The notes: a model not told the origin generated them from the sequence alone. Shown: positions 35,801-45,560, numbered from the stretch's first letter. The stretch is 64,000 nucleotides of DNA from Prevotella sp. (GCA_017458125.1 JAFTGB010000072.1:1-64000); one strand, 5' to 3'. Translations and numbers: made by a program.

Positions 35801-36145
35801 CTGCTGCAGTACCACCTTGACAACACCTGGGATCCCAACAACCCCAGCCAGAGTGTTGAGTATCCTCGTGTCACCGAGACAAACAAAGCCAACAACTACG
35901 CTGGTTCCACGCTGTACGAGAAAGATGCCAAGTACCTGCGCTTGAAGACGCTCTCTATTGGCTATGACTTCAACAACGCATGGTTCAAGAAAATCGGTTT
36001 CACTAAGTTTGAGCTCATGCTCAGCGGTTATAACCTGCTGACCTTCACGCCGTATCTGTGGGGCGACCCCGAGGCTGTTGCTTCCAATGCACCCTCCTAT
36101 CCCTTGCAGCGTACTTACACCGTCAGTCTGAACGTTGGATTCTAA
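32882..36145 (+). CDS. SusC-family TonB-dependent transporter 1
   Basis: A 1087-residue outer-membrane transporter for RG-I oligosaccharides. Start at 32882, after the promoter. Signal region, then a carboxypeptidase-regulatory-like domain (residues about 40-118; NGTVVDSQGEPIIGASV), a plug (about 130-250; GVRGANGVVLITTKRG closes it) and a 22-strand barrel with a C-terminal aromatic residue (NVGF). It pairs with the SusD gene 46 bases downstream. Specificity to pectin fragments is inferred from the surrounding lyases. Confidence 0.95.
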   Translation: MNKANLITRTVMPMALMCSVMLVMPPVLGMQTVSAAEQQQGSVNGTVVDSQGEPIIGASVVILGGKTVQGTVTDFDGNFSLNVAPGTQLKISYVGYKDQIVKAAKGLKVTLEEESTMLQGVEVVAYGVQKKVTVTGAISSIKSDDLTRTSVGSVNNVLGGQLSGVTTVQYSGEPGSDAADIFVRGKATWDDEGARPLIQVDGVERSMSDIDPNEIESITVLKDASATAVFGVRGANGVVLITTKRGAEGKAKISFSLSFSALTPTKMVEQASSYDYARFYNQMRINDGQVPTFSDDIIEKFRTGSDPLRFPNTKWADYIMKDVTLQQQHNVNISGGTDRVRYFVSAGMYKQGGLFKEFDMPYDYGYQYQRFNYRANLDLKATKTTTISFNVAGNVGETNKPYGGSGGNAGTIIKNIYYATPFSSPGIVDGKLVTTTTDYTDGLNLPFTGGTGMFYYGNGFSQVNTNKLQMDLQLEQKLDFITKGLTFKLKGSYNSLYTITKKGNSSVATYAPIIMPMLDASGNVMYDDKGQIIYNPADIQFRKSGETTRPAYGHSQNKGRDWYFEGSFSYSRTFGDHTVNALALYNQSKQYYFGSDANYSDVPRSYIGFVGRVTYDYKNRYMAEFNMGYNGSENFAPGKRFGVFPAGSIGWIVSEEPFFKSIKKVVSFLKLRASVGLVGNDKTSTRRFMYLADPFYINSGSIASNAYTNAADHYAYPFGNGAPQVDPAAIKGAYESAKNNAEVGWEKAFKQDYGFDMNFLDDRLRTTFDYYTEKRTNILLLDETVPSMIGFTVPYANLGEVKSWGWEVSLNWQDKIGKDFRYWAKLNLSYNQNEVIDKKEAPKNNEYEYQKGHRIGSRLQYKFWKFYEGEQTKAEYEQTFGSAWPEKQLVDELKPGDAVYVDLDKNGEINVNDMSYDYGFTNDPEYMAGLSFGFAYKRLTFNAQLTGAWNVSRVISDVFRQPFLTAAGDLRGGLLQYHLDNTWDPNNPSQSVEYPRVTETNKANNYAGSTLYEKDAKYLRLKTLSIGYDFNNAWFKKIGFTKFELMLSGYNLLTFTPYLWGDPEAVASNAPSYPLQRTYTVSLNVGF

Positions 36146-36191
36146 TCTGAGCGAGAACACCTATATATATTACAAATAAAAGACAAGCACA

Positions 36192-38354
36192 ATGAAGTCA
36201 AATAAAATATTACTCGGAGTAGTCACCATGATGCTGGCAGGGTCAGCATTCGTGGGATGTACCGACGACGTCAAGTTCGGCGACCCTGCACTTGACAAGC
36301 CAACCAGTTCCGAGGCTACCAAAGACACGGTATTCAGCAATGCTGAATATGCGCGCCAGTTCCTCGTGGGCATCTATTCCCGGCAGTATTACGGTCTGCC
36401 GTATGTCAACAGCACAGCACTCCCCCACTCATGCAACCCTTACGCAGGTAAGTTCGACGCACTGACCGACTGCTGGCAAATGGGCTGGACGGGCTCTGCC
36501 ATCTTCGGACAGTATTATCAGGGCGCGCTGAGTTCCACCACGCTGCGTGCCGACGGACTGGACGGACCACTGTTCGGTTTCGACAACGAACACGTATGGG
36601 AAGCCGTACGTGCCGGTAACATATTCTTAGAGAACATCGACAACGTCCCAGGCATGACCGATGCCGAGAAAGGCCGTCTGAAGGCTGAGGCACGCTGTCT
36701 CATTGCAGCCCGCATGTGGGACTGCTTCCAGCACTACGGCGGTATCCCCATCATTGACCACGCCCTGGAAGTCAGTGAGACCACACAGGATTTCCCCCGC
36801 CGTTCGGTGGAAGAGTGTATCGACTACATGGTAGGCCTGCTCGACGAGGCCATTGCCGACCCCAACTTCCCGTGGGTAACGGCCGACCCCGTCACCATGT
36901 CCGGACGCTGGACGCGTGCCGGTGCCCGTGCCCTGAAGGCAAAGATTCTGCAGATGGCCGCTTCGCCCATCTTCAACCCCAAGGACGGTCAGCCCTATTA
37001 CCAGGGAGCCTCCGAGGACGTCCTGCCCTACATCATGTATACCGATGCCTCCAAGTATCAGGAGCGCTGGGACCGTTTCTACAAGGCTTGCGAAGAGTTC
37101 TTCCAGGATTGGGAAGCCAACGGCTGGTACGCCATTGTCCAGGCCGAGAAGAAGACCGACCGCTACTACCGTCTGGCTTACAGAAAAGCCTACGCCCTGC
37201 GTGAGTCTACTGAGATTTTGCACTCTGTCCGTCATCAGGGCTACGACAGCTACACAGCCGGCCGCTACTGCTGGCACAGCTGGTACACCGCCAGCGTTCC
37301 CCGTAACCTCTACTGGCCTACCGAGGAGTATGTGGAGCTGTTCCCCTGGTCTAACGGTGACCCCTTCGACTGGGACAAGGCTTGGGACTATGTCTATAAC
37401 GAGGACGGCACGCTCAAGTACACCTCCAGCGGCACGCCCAACGCCAGTGCACGTGGTCTGAACAGCATGTTCATCCGTGGTACAGAGACTGCTCTGTCGC
37501 AGCTGCTCATCAACGTCACCTACACCCGCGACCCGCGTCTCTATGAGGAGTGCATCGTCAACGGCATGCAGAAGCACCTCGACTGGACGACCGCTGCCAC
37601 CTCCGGCGACATCTGGGAACTGTGGGCCGGCGGTACGGACGGTCTGAAGGGCGTAACCGCCCAGACCGACATGTTCGGCACCGGTTATGGCTACAACAAA
37701 TACTACATGGGTGACGGCACTACCAGCTCGGGCGACAACCAGCGTTACCAGACCCAGTGGGTTTACCTCTCTCTTAACGAAATGTACCTGATGTATGCCG
37801 AGGCTCTGCTGAAGAAGTCAACACCCGACATTCAGAAGGCTTGCGAGATGGTTGACGTCGTCCGCGCCCGTGTCGGCCTCGGTGGTCTGAAGCAGCGCGT
37901 CTTCGGCAACAAAGCCTACTCTGACCCTGTTTATACAGAGGTGAAGAACGCCGGTAAGATTTACGAGTCTACCGCCCTGCTTGACGAGATACTGAACGAG
38001 CGCGCCCGCGAGCTTGGCTTGCAGAACATCCGCTGGTTCGACATGATCCGCTACAAGCGCACTGACTGGATGACCAAGCAGCTCCACCGTCTGGAGATGC
38101 ACCGTCTGAAGCAGAACGCCAAGGGTGAATGGGTTGTCAGCGACACCCAGTGGACGAATGGCGACAAGAAGGACGACGCTTCTTCCCGTCAGCCCCACTA
38201 CTTCACTTACGAGCGTAAGCCCATCGACGGCATCACGCGTGCTCTTTGGGGCGAAGACCCCCAGAGCAACAACGTCCGCAAGTGGCTGCTCACTCCATTC
38301 CCACAGGCCGAAGTTAACAAGGGCTATGGTATTATCCAGAATCCGGGATGGTAA
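36192..38354 (+). CDS. SusD-family surface lipoprotein 1
   Basis: A 720-residue RagB/SusD lipoprotein that caps the SusC barrel and binds glycan. Lipobox AFVGC (Cys near residue 21) follows the signal helix. The N-terminal TPR-like region has NAEYARQFLVGIYS; the C-terminal SusD domain has LNEMYLMYAEALLKK and ILNERARELGLQNIRWFDMIRYKR. It is longer than typical SusD (500-600), with extra loops between about 380 and 500. It follows SusC 1 in one operon. Confidence 0.95.
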   Translation: MKSNKILLGVVTMMLAGSAFVGCTDDVKFGDPALDKPTSSEATKDTVFSNAEYARQFLVGIYSRQYYGLPYVNSTALPHSCNPYAGKFDALTDCWQMGWTGSAIFGQYYQGALSSTTLRADGLDGPLFGFDNEHVWEAVRAGNIFLENIDNVPGMTDAEKGRLKAEARCLIAARMWDCFQHYGGIPIIDHALEVSETTQDFPRRSVEECIDYMVGLLDEAIADPNFPWVTADPVTMSGRWTRAGARALKAKILQMAASPIFNPKDGQPYYQGASEDVLPYIMYTDASKYQERWDRFYKACEEFFQDWEANGWYAIVQAEKKTDRYYRLAYRKAYALRESTEILHSVRHQGYDSYTAGRYCWHSWYTASVPRNLYWPTEEYVELFPWSNGDPFDWDKAWDYVYNEDGTLKYTSSGTPNASARGLNSMFIRGTETALSQLLINVTYTRDPRLYEECIVNGMQKHLDWTTAATSGDIWELWAGGTDGLKGVTAQTDMFGTGYGYNKYYMGDGTTSSGDNQRYQTQWVYLSLNEMYLMYAEALLKKSTPDIQKACEMVDVVRARVGLGGLKQRVFGNKAYSDPVYTEVKNAGKIYESTALLDEILNERARELGLQNIRWFDMIRYKRTDWMTKQLHRLEMHRLKQNAKGEWVVSDTQWTNGDKKDDASSRQPHYFTYERKPIDGITRALWGEDPQSNNVRKWLLTPFPQAEVNKGYGIIQNPGW

Positions 38355-38400
38355 TTCTTTTATCATTGAAAAATTGAAGAATTGAAAAACTGAAACGAAT

Positions 38401-41262
38401 ATGAAAAAAAGAAATATCGTTGTGCTAACATTGCTCGCAGGCCTCAGCCTGCCTGCAATGGCGCAATATGAAATCATTGACTCGGTGGACTTCAAGTCCC
38501 AGACTGTCGATGTGGGTGCCAACCGCACGTTCACCCGTGAGCAGTCGTCAGCATCAGTCAGTGTCATCACCAACAAGGATGTCAACCACCGTGGTGCCAG
38601 CAACATCGGCAACAACCTCATCGGACAAGGCAACGGCTTAGTTGCCCTGCAAGGTGCCGGCCTTTACAATGTGGCCAACCCCACCTTCTATGTCCGAGGC
38701 TTGCAGACGCTGTCGACCAACACGCCGCTCATCCTGGTGGACGGCATCGAGCGTAGCATCGACAACGTCATCTCGGAAGACGTCGAGAGTGTCACCATCC
38801 TGAAGGATGCCGCCGCCACCGCCCTCTATGGTTACAAGGGTGCCAACGGAGCCATCCTCATTACCACCAAGCACGGTCAGTACAACAGCCAGAGCATCAC
38901 GTTCTCTTACGACCACGGCTTCAACTACCTTATTGACAAGCCTTCGTTCGTCGATGCCTACACCTACGGCATGGCGGTCAACGAGGCCATGCGTAACGAA
39001 GGCACTGCCGGCCGCTATAGCGATGCCGTGCTGCAGACCTACAAGGACGGCAGCAACCCGCTGTTCTATCCCAACATCAACTGGGCCGACCAGACGTTCC
39101 GCAACATCAGCCACACCAACAAGTTCAACCTTGAGTTCAAGGGCGGCAGCAAGAACTTCCGCTACTTCACCAACCTGAACCTGGTGACCAACAAAGGCTT
39201 CATCAAGAACTACGACGCCAACGACGGCTACAGCACGCAGGACAAATACACACGCGCTACCATCCGCAGCAATATGGACATGGACCTTGGCCCCAAGACC
39301 AAGATGCACACCCACCTGTTCGGTCTGCTCACCGAGCAGTCACAGCCCGGCAGTCAGGCCGACCTGTGGGGCATGGTCTATACCGTGCCTGCCAACGCCT
39401 TCCCCGTCAAGGCTACTGACGATGTCTGGGGCGGCGATGCCACCTACACCACCAAGAACCCCGTGGCACAGAGTGCCGGCGCCGCTTACTACAAGAAACA
39501 CCAGCGCGCCCTGTACGCCGACGTCGTTCTGGAGCAGGACCTGTCGGCCATCACCGAAGGACTCTCTGCACAGGCACAGTTAGGCTACGACACCTACAGC
39601 AACCTCTACGAGGACCACTCGCGCACCTACCGCTACGGCTACTACACCGTCGCTAACTACACCGGCGGCATTGTCGACCCGGCAGCAGCTACCCTGACCA
39701 CCGACGGCGAGGACACCCCCATGGGCAAGGGTTCCAACAACGACGCATGGGCACGCCGTGCATTCTGGAACGTAGGCATCAACTATGACCGCACCTTCGG
39801 CAAGCACGCCGTCTACGGACAGCTGAAGTACGACTACGAGTACAGCGACTATACCGGTGTCAACACCACCGTCTACCGCCAGAACTACTCGCTGTTCGCA
39901 CACTACGGCTACGACAACCGCTACATGGCCGACCTGGCATTGGTCTACTCCGGCAGTTCCCGCTTAGCCAAAGGCTCCAAGTGGGCACTCTCTCCCACGT
40001 TCTCCGCTTCGTGGAACATCCATAACGAGTCGTTCATGCAGGACGTCAAGTGGGTGGACTTCCTGAAGCTCCGTGCCTCCATAGGTATGATTCAGACTGA
40101 CAATCTGCCCGGCGACAACGTGTGGACCTACTACGACCAGTTCTACGTCATGGACAGTGTCACCTACCCGTTCTACTCCTACGGTTCGGGCTTCGGCCGC
40201 ACCTACATTGCACAGGCTGCCACCCAGAGCCTCGGACGCGAGAAAGCCATCAAGTACAACGTCGGCTTCGACGCCACACTCTTCAAGGGGCTGAACATCT
40301 CCTTCGACTACTACTTCCAGAACCGCAAGGACATCTGGGTGTCCACGGAGGGAGCCTACACCAGTGTCTTCGGTCTGACTACTCCGTACGAGAACCAGGG
40401 TAAGGTTCACAGCTACGGCTTCGAGTTTGCTGCCGACTACAGCAAGCAGATTGGCAAGGTTACCTTCAACATCGGCGGTAACATCAACCTCAACAAGAAC
40501 AAAATCAAGGAGCAGGCCGAAGAGCCCAAGCTCTACCAGAACCTCGTTTCTACCGGACTGCCCTACCAGCAGCTCTTCGGCTACCAAGCCCTCGGTTTCT
40601 TCCAGAAGAGCGACGACCTCAACGGCGACGGCATCATCTCGGCTGACGAGTTTGCCTCTCTCGACTACCCCGTCCAGACCTTCACCACCGTCCGTCCCGG
40701 CGATGTCCGCTATGCCGACATCAATGAAGACGGTGTCATCGACGCCAACGACCGTAAGGCCATCGGCTACAGCACCGTATGCCCTGAGCTGGTTTACAAC
40801 GTCCACCTCGGAGCAGAGTGGAAAGGACTGGGCTTCGACGCTGTCTTCCAGGGCGTAGGCCGTTACTCCGGTGTGATGAACACCAACGGCATGTTCCGCT
40901 CGGCTGTCAGTACCAACACCCTCTCGCAGTATCTGTACGACAACAGCTGGTCGGCAGAGCGCGGCAACACCGAGAACGCCCTCTTCCCCCGTCTGAGCAC
41001 AACGGCCAACACCAACAACGACCAGACCAGCACCCTCAACCTCTTCGACCGTGGCTACTTCAAGCTGCGCAGCGTGGAAATATTCTACAACCTGCCCACC
41101 GAGCTGGTTCAGAAGACCAAGTTCATGAAGAAAGCTAAGGTTTACGTGCGTGGTGTCGACCTCTTCACCGCCGACCATCTCAAGAACGGCGATGCCGGTT
41201 CATACGGAGCTGTCATGCCCCTCACCCGCAACGTGCAGATCGGTGCTTCTTTGACGTTCTAA
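38401..41262 (+). CDS. SusC-family TonB-dependent transporter 2, lacking the N-terminal regulatory-like domain
   Basis: A 953-residue transporter with signal peptide (MKKRNIVVLTLLAGLSLPAMAQ). Unlike transporter 1, it goes within about 30 residues of cleavage straight into the plug (SASVSVITNKDVNHRGASNI), with no GTV-D-G-P-GA carboxypeptidase-like domain. The plug ends in GYKGANGAILITTKHG, and the barrel follows to an aromatic terminus (SLTF). It pairs with SusD 2, 33 bases downstream. Probably a second RG-I oligosaccharide or related glycan importer. Confidence 0.94.
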   Translation: MKKRNIVVLTLLAGLSLPAMAQYEIIDSVDFKSQTVDVGANRTFTREQSSASVSVITNKDVNHRGASNIGNNLIGQGNGLVALQGAGLYNVANPTFYVRGLQTLSTNTPLILVDGIERSIDNVISEDVESVTILKDAAATALYGYKGANGAILITTKHGQYNSQSITFSYDHGFNYLIDKPSFVDAYTYGMAVNEAMRNEGTAGRYSDAVLQTYKDGSNPLFYPNINWADQTFRNISHTNKFNLEFKGGSKNFRYFTNLNLVTNKGFIKNYDANDGYSTQDKYTRATIRSNMDMDLGPKTKMHTHLFGLLTEQSQPGSQADLWGMVYTVPANAFPVKATDDVWGGDATYTTKNPVAQSAGAAYYKKHQRALYADVVLEQDLSAITEGLSAQAQLGYDTYSNLYEDHSRTYRYGYYTVANYTGGIVDPAAATLTTDGEDTPMGKGSNNDAWARRAFWNVGINYDRTFGKHAVYGQLKYDYEYSDYTGVNTTVYRQNYSLFAHYGYDNRYMADLALVYSGSSRLAKGSKWALSPTFSASWNIHNESFMQDVKWVDFLKLRASIGMIQTDNLPGDNVWTYYDQFYVMDSVTYPFYSYGSGFGRTYIAQAATQSLGREKAIKYNVGFDATLFKGLNISFDYYFQNRKDIWVSTEGAYTSVFGLTTPYENQGKVHSYGFEFAADYSKQIGKVTFNIGGNINLNKNKIKEQAEEPKLYQNLVSTGLPYQQLFGYQALGFFQKSDDLNGDGIISADEFASLDYPVQTFTTVRPGDVRYADINEDGVIDANDRKAIGYSTVCPELVYNVHLGAEWKGLGFDAVFQGVGRYSGVMNTNGMFRSAVSTNTLSQYLYDNSWSAERGNTENALFPRLSTTANTNNDQTSTLNLFDRGYFKLRSVEIFYNLPTELVQKTKFMKKAKVYVRGVDLFTADHLKNGDAGSYGAVMPLTRNVQIGASLTF

Positions 41263-41295
41263 TTTGAATACAGAAACAATAGCAATTGAGAAACT

Positions 41296-43059
41296 ATGAA
41301 GATGAACAAATATATTTTAGGAGCTGTGGCTGGTCTTGCACTCTCATCGTGCAACAAGATGGACTACAACGAGTACACCGCATACGACCACGCCTATATC
41401 GACCGAAACTTCGAGTACGTTGGCGGCTTCATGACCACCATTTACAACAATCTTGATACGGACTGGGGCAACTTCAGCGGTGCCATGTTAGCATCGGCTA
41501 CCGACGAGGCAGAGTACAGCACAGCCGGCAATGCCATCGAAGACTTCTACAACGGAGCGTGGAGTCCCGCCAACCCCCGCATGACCATCTGGAACAACGC
41601 CTGGGCCGGCATCACGTACTGCAACGAGATGCTCGACAACTGGCAGGGGCTGACCTTCGACGAGTTCAAGCTGAACTCCGACTACCTGAAGAAGCTCAAC
41701 CAGTACAACAACTACCAGTATGAGTGCCGCTGGGCCCGTGCCTACTTCTACTTCACGCTGGTGCGCCAGTACGGCGACCTGCCTTTCAAGGAGCACAACA
41801 TGAGCGGCGCCGAGGAGGCAGCACTGCCCCGCACGTCGTCAGACGAAATCTTCAACTTCATCGACAAGGAGTGTGCTGAGATACAGGACAAGATTACCCG
41901 TGACTACACCGACCTTGGCGACCTGGCTACCGCCAACGTGGAGACTGGCCGCGCCAACCGTCTGGCCGTCATGGCCTTGCGCGCTCAGGCTGCCCTCTAC
42001 CACGCCAGCCCGCTGTTCAACAAGAACAACGACAGCCAGCTCTGGTACAAGGCCGCCAAAGCCTGTCAGGCACTGGTCGACAGCTGCGCCAAGGACGGCA
42101 AGAAGCTGGCTTCCACCTACAGCAGCCTTTGGGCCAGCGACTTCTACTCCAACTCCGACCCTGCCGGTGAGATTATCTTCGCACGCCGTACCGCCGCCTC
42201 CAACAGCTTCGAGGGCTACAACTTCCCCGTCGGCTACTCTTCAGGCAAGGGTGGCAACTGCCCCACGCAGGACATGGTCGATGCCTACAACATGACCAAC
42301 GGCAAGATGATTGGCGATGCTGACTCTGGCTACAACCCGCAGGACCCCTACACCAACCGCGACCCGCGCTTCGGCATGACCATCGCCCACAACGGCGACG
42401 TATGGCCTAATGACATTACCAATACGGCCGTCACCTCCCTGCAGACCTTCACCGGCGGCTACCATGCCCGTCCGCGTGTGTCGTACGCCACGCCCACCAG
42501 CTACTATCTGAAGAAATATTGCAACCCCTCGCAGATTCTCCGCTCGGGCTACTCCACCACCAGTGCCCATGGCTGGCTGACCTACCGTCTTGGCGGTGCC
42601 TACCTCGACTATGCCGAGGCCCTTTTCCAGTATTTCAAGTCGCAGGGCAACAGCAACGCTGCCGACGCTACCAACAGCGAGTTTACCAAGTCGGCCCGTC
42701 AGATGGCCAGCATGACCCGCCAGCGCGTCAACATGCCCGCACTGCCTACTGGTCTGAGCAACGACGAGTTCTGGACCCGCTACAAGAACGAGCGTCAGGT
42801 TGAGCTCGCCTTCGAGGACCACCGCTTCTACGACATCCGTCGCTGGAAGGAGGACGGCAACAAGTTCATGAATATCCACCGTATGGTCATCACCCCCGTC
42901 TACGCTGAAGACGGTACCACCATAGCATCGTACACCTACCAGACCGTAGCCGTCACCCGCGGCAACGGCCAGTGGCAGGAGAAGTGGAATCTCTTCCCCA
43001 TCTCCCAGACCGAGATTATGAAGTCGGGCGGTGCCTTAGAACAAAACCCCGGATGGTAA
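41296..43059 (+). CDS. SusD-family surface lipoprotein 2
   Basis: A 587-residue RagB/SusD lipoprotein with lipobox LSSC (Cys near residue 18). It has the usual RagB/SusD order: helical TPR region with YFYFTLVRQYGDLPF (near 155), and C-terminal YLDYAEALFQYFKSQ and NERQVELAFEDHRFYDIRRWKEDG (near 510). Length is normal. It ends the plus-strand susC1-susD1-susC2-susD2 set, 29 bases before a terminator. Confidence 0.95.
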   Translation: MKMNKYILGAVAGLALSSCNKMDYNEYTAYDHAYIDRNFEYVGGFMTTIYNNLDTDWGNFSGAMLASATDEAEYSTAGNAIEDFYNGAWSPANPRMTIWNNAWAGITYCNEMLDNWQGLTFDEFKLNSDYLKKLNQYNNYQYECRWARAYFYFTLVRQYGDLPFKEHNMSGAEEAALPRTSSDEIFNFIDKECAEIQDKITRDYTDLGDLATANVETGRANRLAVMALRAQAALYHASPLFNKNNDSQLWYKAAKACQALVDSCAKDGKKLASTYSSLWASDFYSNSDPAGEIIFARRTAASNSFEGYNFPVGYSSGKGGNCPTQDMVDAYNMTNGKMIGDADSGYNPQDPYTNRDPRFGMTIAHNGDVWPNDITNTAVTSLQTFTGGYHARPRVSYATPTSYYLKKYCNPSQILRSGYSTTSAHGWLTYRLGGAYLDYAEALFQYFKSQGNSNAADATNSEFTKSARQMASMTRQRVNMPALPTGLSNDEFWTRYKNERQVELAFEDHRFYDIRRWKEDGNKFMNIHRMVITPVYAEDGTTIASYTYQTVAVTRGNGQWQEKWNLFPISQTEIMKSGGALEQNPGW

Positions 43060-43087
43060 ACCATCCATCATTTCCATCGAAGTTAGT

Positions 43088-43118
43088 CCCTGCACCCCCG
43101 CCGGTGCAGGGATTTTTT
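43088..43118 (+). terminator. Terminator after the susCD set
   Basis: Stem CCCTGCACC (43088-43096) with GGTGCAGGG (43103-43111), then T6 (43113-43118). Confidence 0.9.
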
Positions 43119-43166
43119 AGTCAGCCTGCATCTGCAGACAAATCAACTGCAAAAAAACTTAATTAT

Positions 43167-43198
43167 TTTGGCATATTAAAATAATTTTGTATCTTTGC
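43167..43198 (+). promoter_or_regulatory. Promoter of the secreted protein gene at 43264
   Basis: TTTG at 43167-43170, 19 bases, TATCTTTGC at 43190-43198. The leader is about 60 nt. The gene is thus uncoupled from the susCD operon. Confidence 0.85.
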
Positions 43199-43263
43199 AG
43201 GCAAATACTAATCGACAATACATTATTAACAACTTATTTTACTAATTAAAAACGTTTTTATTT

Positions 43264-45354
43264 ATGAGAAAATTTACTCTATTGACAGCAGTATTTGCGC
43301 TGTTCGCAACAGCAGCAAGTGCTGACACGAAGGTTATCTACCAAGATAACTATGCGGACAAGACCACGTCAATGGCCAACTGGACAGACAACCGCTCTAA
43401 TGGTGCCATCGACTTCATCAACACGCCTGACGGTAACTACATGCAGTTTAACCTGACTCTCAATGGCAACAACTTCAACGGTACCCGCTTCAGCTCCATC
43501 TGGGGTTCTACACCGTGGGAAGGTATTACCCTGCCTGAGACGGGTTACAAGTACGAAGTTTCCTTCAACTTTGAAACTTTTGGTAACGACAGCAAGAATG
43601 CTGCCCAGCGTAATCATGAGATTGCCATCATTAGTGTTACAGAATCAGAAGACCAAGAAGCTGCAACCATCAATGAAGTTTTAGCAAATTATTGGGGTAC
43701 AGCAGGCTCAACCAATGTAACTATCAATGCAGGCAAGGAGAATGAAAAACAAATTGATGTTTTCCCCAACTATCTGTTCAAGCTGTCACAGACAAAGACT
43801 GGCGAAGCTGCCGGTGAAGGAGGTTACGTTGGTAATGGTATGTGTGGTTTCACTATTAATAACGAAACAGAAGAAGTAAAGGTTGCTCAGGGTACTTGGT
43901 ACAAGCTGACGCTCGAAGTAGTGGGTCAGACCGTTAAATACGACATCACTGACATCAGCGGCACTCCCCTGAAGGCTGGCAGCTACACGCTTCCCGAAGG
44001 TGCCGACAACCGTGCCGGCGGTATGATTGTCTACGGTGCACGCTACGCCAGCAAGACCAACGTCGGTCTGGGTCTGAAGATTACCTGCGAGTCTGACGAG
44101 GCTGTAGCCAACGAGCCCATTGTCGCTCTGAGCCAGGTGAAGGGTAACGACCGCGTCTACAAGGTGACTTTCGCCGAGGGCGAGACGCTGCACTACGTGC
44201 TGCCCGGTGCTGAGGAGCAGACCCTCGACTACTGGGATGCTGAGGACGAGGCCGGCAACCCCGGTGTTGCTATGCTGACCGCTACCCAGTCGGGCACGCT
44301 GCAGGCTTGGACCACCAAGGACGTTGCCGTCTCTCAGAAGGTAAACGTCGAGGTTACCGCTGGCTGGATTAAGCTGGTAGACCCCGTTGTGGCCATCTCT
44401 AACGTTTCCGAGGGCTTCGGCAAGTCCTTCACCGTGACGTTCAACGCCTCTGCTCCTGAGCACCTGCTGCCCGTCAATGCCGCCATCACCTACACCATCG
44501 ACGGCGGTGCCGAGCAGGAAGTAGCCCCCGGTGGTACCATCACCATGGACAAGGCCGGTACGCTGGTTGTCACTGTCAACCAGATTCCTCAGGGCGGTCA
44601 GGAGTGGTATAAGCGCAGCTGCGTGACCTACAACAACGACGTGGAGTACGCAATAGCAACTACTTCTAACTTTGTCTTTACTCCTGCTGAGCTGGCCAGC
44701 AATACAGATCTGGAAGCTCCTACTGCTCTTGGCAATTCTGGCAGATCACAATGGGAGCGTGTTTACCAGATGCCTGGTGCTGACGGAGGTGCACTGGAAG
44801 GACGAAATGCATGGGGACTGTGGAATGGCACTGACGATAAAGTCTGCGATATCTACAAAATTAAATTAGATGCTTTGGACAAAGTGCTTGACCCCCTGCG
44901 CGTAGCCGATACAGAACGTACTGAAGACCGCAACAACTACTATTTGTTCCCCTACGAGGGTATTGTGTACTATAGCACTGCCAAAGGAAACAACCACATA
45001 ATATCGATTGACCCGAAGTACGTAACCGATGACGCTGCCAAGCCAAACTTCTATGTTCTGAATGTCACTGTATCATATGACCGTCCTGACAAAGCAGCTG
45101 AGAGCGTATTCCAAACCCACGTCATTAAGACAGATGCTACTTACTCTCAATATCGTTTTGACAATGCTATCAGCAAGGTACAGGTTCTGACCTACAAGGG
45201 CTTCGTTCCCGGCTCTACTGGCATCGAGGCTATCACCACCGTGAAGGAGGCTGACAAGAACGCTCCCATCTACACCATCGGTGGCGTACAGGTGAAGGAT
45301 GCTTCTCAGAAGGGCATCTACATCCAGAACGGCAAGAAGTTTGTGGTGAAGTAA
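43264..45354 (+). CDS. Secreted protein of unknown function with C-terminal sorting-like tag
   Basis: A 696-residue protein with an SPI-type signal peptide (no lipobox). Residues 20-270 look like a lectin-type beta domain; residues 275-440 hold two Ig/CHB_HEX_C-like repeats (ITYTIDGGAEQEVAPGGTIT). The last 25 residues (APIYTIGG ... KGIYIQNGKKFVVK) match the tag on both PL11 enzymes, resembling a T9SS-type sorting domain. A glycan-binding or accessory role at the surface is likely. Base composition is uneven: parts around 43600-43870 and 44650-45130 are much more AT-rich than the rest. No catalytic motif seen. Confidence 0.8.
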   Translation: MRKFTLLTAVFALFATAASADTKVIYQDNYADKTTSMANWTDNRSNGAIDFINTPDGNYMQFNLTLNGNNFNGTRFSSIWGSTPWEGITLPETGYKYEVSFNFETFGNDSKNAAQRNHEIAIISVTESEDQEAATINEVLANYWGTAGSTNVTINAGKENEKQIDVFPNYLFKLSQTKTGEAAGEGGYVGNGMCGFTINNETEEVKVAQGTWYKLTLEVVGQTVKYDITDISGTPLKAGSYTLPEGADNRAGGMIVYGARYASKTNVGLGLKITCESDEAVANEPIVALSQVKGNDRVYKVTFAEGETLHYVLPGAEEQTLDYWDAEDEAGNPGVAMLTATQSGTLQAWTTKDVAVSQKVNVEVTAGWIKLVDPVVAISNVSEGFGKSFTVTFNASAPEHLLPVNAAITYTIDGGAEQEVAPGGTITMDKAGTLVVTVNQIPQGGQEWYKRSCVTYNNDVEYAIATTSNFVFTPAELASNTDLEAPTALGNSGRSQWERVYQMPGADGGALEGRNAWGLWNGTDDKVCDIYKIKLDALDKVLDPLRVADTERTEDRNNYYLFPYEGIVYYSTAKGNNHIISIDPKYVTDDAAKPNFYVLNVTVSYDRPDKAAESVFQTHVIKTDATYSQYRFDNAISKVQVLTYKGFVPGSTGIEAITTVKEADKNAPIYTIGGVQVKDASQKGIYIQNGKKFVVK

Positions 45355-45407
45355 TGTTTTACACTAAACATTAAGAATTAAAGATCAAACTTTAATATTA
45401 AACTATC

Positions 45408-45443
45408 AATCCCCGCCCCCACCATGGGAGCGGGGATTTTTTT
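45408..45443 (+). terminator. Terminator after the secreted protein gene
   Basis: AATCCCCGC (45408-45416) pairs with GCGGGGATT (45430-45438), followed by a T-run ending at 45443. Confidence 0.88.
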
Positions 45444-45450
45444 GCAAAAA

Positions 45451-45560
45451 AACATGCTATTTGTGTAACAAAAAAACTACCTGCACCCACAGCACCCACA
45501 GCACCCAAGTTAAGTGTTGTGGGTGCAGTGGGTGCAGGTAGAAAAAATCATTCACTATCC
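45451..45560. repeat. Dispersed hairpin element, copy B
   Basis: Arms 45477-45504 and 45514-45541 (28 bp, two mismatches, CACCCACAGCACCC words). Both flanks, TGCTATTTGT-ACAAAAAAAC on the left and AAAAAATCATTCACTAT on the right, are shared with copy A at 12621-12740. Occupies part of the 471-base gap 45355-45825. Confidence 0.75.
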
